The translations under genes were made by a program, and so were the position numbers. DNA of 6,102 nt, from positions 1 to 6,102 of the forward strand of contig JBBSUX010000214.1 in NCBI GenBank assembly GCA_038234045.1. The letters are read 5' to 3'. Positions 5,484-6,102 of the stretch are shown here, piece after piece (position 1 is the first letter of the stretch; each line of letters begins with the position of its first letter). Source of the stretch: JBBSUX01 sp038234045 (GTDB taxonomy: Bacteria > Pseudomonadota > Gammaproteobacteria > Burkholderiales > Burkholderiaceae_C). The notes beneath the pieces are model-generated. The model did not search any database, was not told the DNA's origin, and saw nothing but the letters and a program-made list of their open reading frames with translations.

Positions 5484-6102
5484 TTATTTGCCGATGCAGA
5501 AACGCGAAAAGATGACGCCGAGCAGATCGTCCGCTCCAAAAGCGCCTGTGATGCGACTGAGCGCATTCTGGGCCAGCCGCAATTCTTCTGCCAGCAAATC
5601 AAGCTGGCCGGCATCAGTCGCCAGATGAAGGGCCGCTTCGCAGAGATGGCCCTCCACTTCGCGCAAGGCTTCGAGGTGCCGCTCGCGTGCGAGGAAGACG
5701 CCTTCCGAAGCAGCGGGCTGCCAGCCGGCCACCTGCAACAGACGCTGGCGCAGCTCCTTTAACCCAACACCGGTCATCGCGGAAAGTGCAATGCCTGGCG
5801 ACTCGCCGCCACCCAATGCGCGGGCAGATTCGGGCGTTTGGGGGAGCGCACTCATATCGTGTAGCGCAATATCCGATTTGTTCCAGACGTCGATGACTGG
5901 AACCAGCCGCGCCGCAGGCAAGCGCCGCGCCATCTCGGCCGCGATGCGCTGATCGCCCTGCTCATAGTCCGTTTGACCTGTGCGCGTGAGATCGTGCAGG
6001 AACAAAACCGCATCGGCCTTGCCGATCTCGACGAGTTCGCTCGCTCTGTAGAAGGGCGTATAGGCCGCGCTTTCCTGCAGGTCGGAGAAGAAGCCGGTCA
6101 GC
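5484..6102 (-). CDS. mnmE: tRNA uridine-5-carboxymethylaminomethyl(34) synthesis GTPase MnmE, C-terminal part (gene runs off the right edge)
   Basis: The frame is open from the right edge to a TAA at 5484-5486, giving 205 visible codons of MnmE (TrmE). With MnmG this enzyme modifies wobble uridine 34 of certain tRNAs in the cytoplasm. Seen are the G4 motif NKSD (5871-5882, in DVWNKSDIAL), a G5-like SAMTG, the C-terminal helical segment FLARERHLEAL...LLAEELRLAQNALSRITGAFGADDLLGVIFSRF, quoted in part, and the invariant end FCIGK with its catalytic-region Cys at 5496-5498. The distances agree with E. coli MnmE from the ADAVLF strand onward. No downstream initiation is intended: the gene begins beyond the window. 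The most upstream 25 or so codons (6021-6101) do not match the family, and the G3 motif DTAG, expected near 6084-6095, reads GFFS instead. Gene identity is secure from the C-terminal two-thirds of the visible part; the right-hand edge is doubtful. Confidence 0.93.
   Translation of the reverse strand, partial: LTGFFSDLQESAAYTPFYRASELVEIGKADAVLFLHDLTRTGQTDYEQGDQRIAAEMARRLPAARLVPVIDVWNKSDIALHDMSALPQTPESARALGGGESPGIALSAMTGVGLKELRQRLLQVAGWQPAASEGVFLARERHLEALREVEGHLCEAALHLATDAGQLDLLAEELRLAQNALSRITGAFGADDLLGVIFSRFCIGK

Noticed and set aside
5484..6005. Start of mnmE at the TTG near 6003-6005
   Set aside because: The frame stays open to the window edge, and the codons upstream of 6005 (EIGKADAV) continue the GTPase fold. 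The true start lies outside the window.

Overview
The window looks like a stretch of a high-GC betaproteobacterial chromosome, most probably from the family Comamonadaceae. Three things point there: the codon bias (strong G/C in third positions), a KdsD/KpsF-type isomerase divergent from a KefB-like antiporter, and an intergenic AT-richer palindromic element (about 2291-2333) that resembles, from memory, a short repeat common in Comamonadaceae. The assignment is inference; no search was run.

Layout, left to right. Positions 1-175 (minus) hold the first 58 codons of a sugar-phosphate isomerase of the KpsF/GutQ/KdsD family, cut by the window edge. A 69-bp divergent spacer follows. Positions 245-2230 (plus) encode a complete 661-residue CPA2 cation:proton antiporter with a membrane exchanger domain and a cytoplasmic RCK (TrkA-N plus TrkA-C) regulatory module. 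A 121-bp convergent spacer (2231-2351) carries several small hairpins and the palindromic element. Three genes then read leftward on the minus strand. In transcription order they are the 3' part of mnmE (5484-6102, tRNA wobble-uridine modification GTPase), a 184-residue stand-alone cyclic-nucleotide-binding-domain protein (4897-5451), and an 814-residue GAF-PAS-GGDEF-EAL c-di-GMP enzyme (2352-4796).

Working together: the left half is envelope and ion homeostasis (Kdo precursor synthesis beside K+/H+ exchange), with no evident functional tie between the two genes. On the right, the cyclic-nucleotide-binding protein starts 32 bp after mnmE and ends 100 bp before the c-di-GMP enzyme, all co-directional. 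They may form a transcription unit in which a cNMP-binding protein and a c-di-GMP enzyme belong to one signalling circuit, but only gene order supports this.

No clearly new system is visible. The items most worth a second look are: (1) the right-hand edge of mnmE, where the universally conserved G3 motif DTAG is absent from its expected place; (2) the cNMP-binding protein/c-di-GMP enzyme pair; (3) a guanine-contact Asn replaced by Ser in an otherwise intact GGDEF domain; and (4) the intergenic palindrome. No tRNA, rRNA, CRISPR, insertion sequence or prophage gene was seen.
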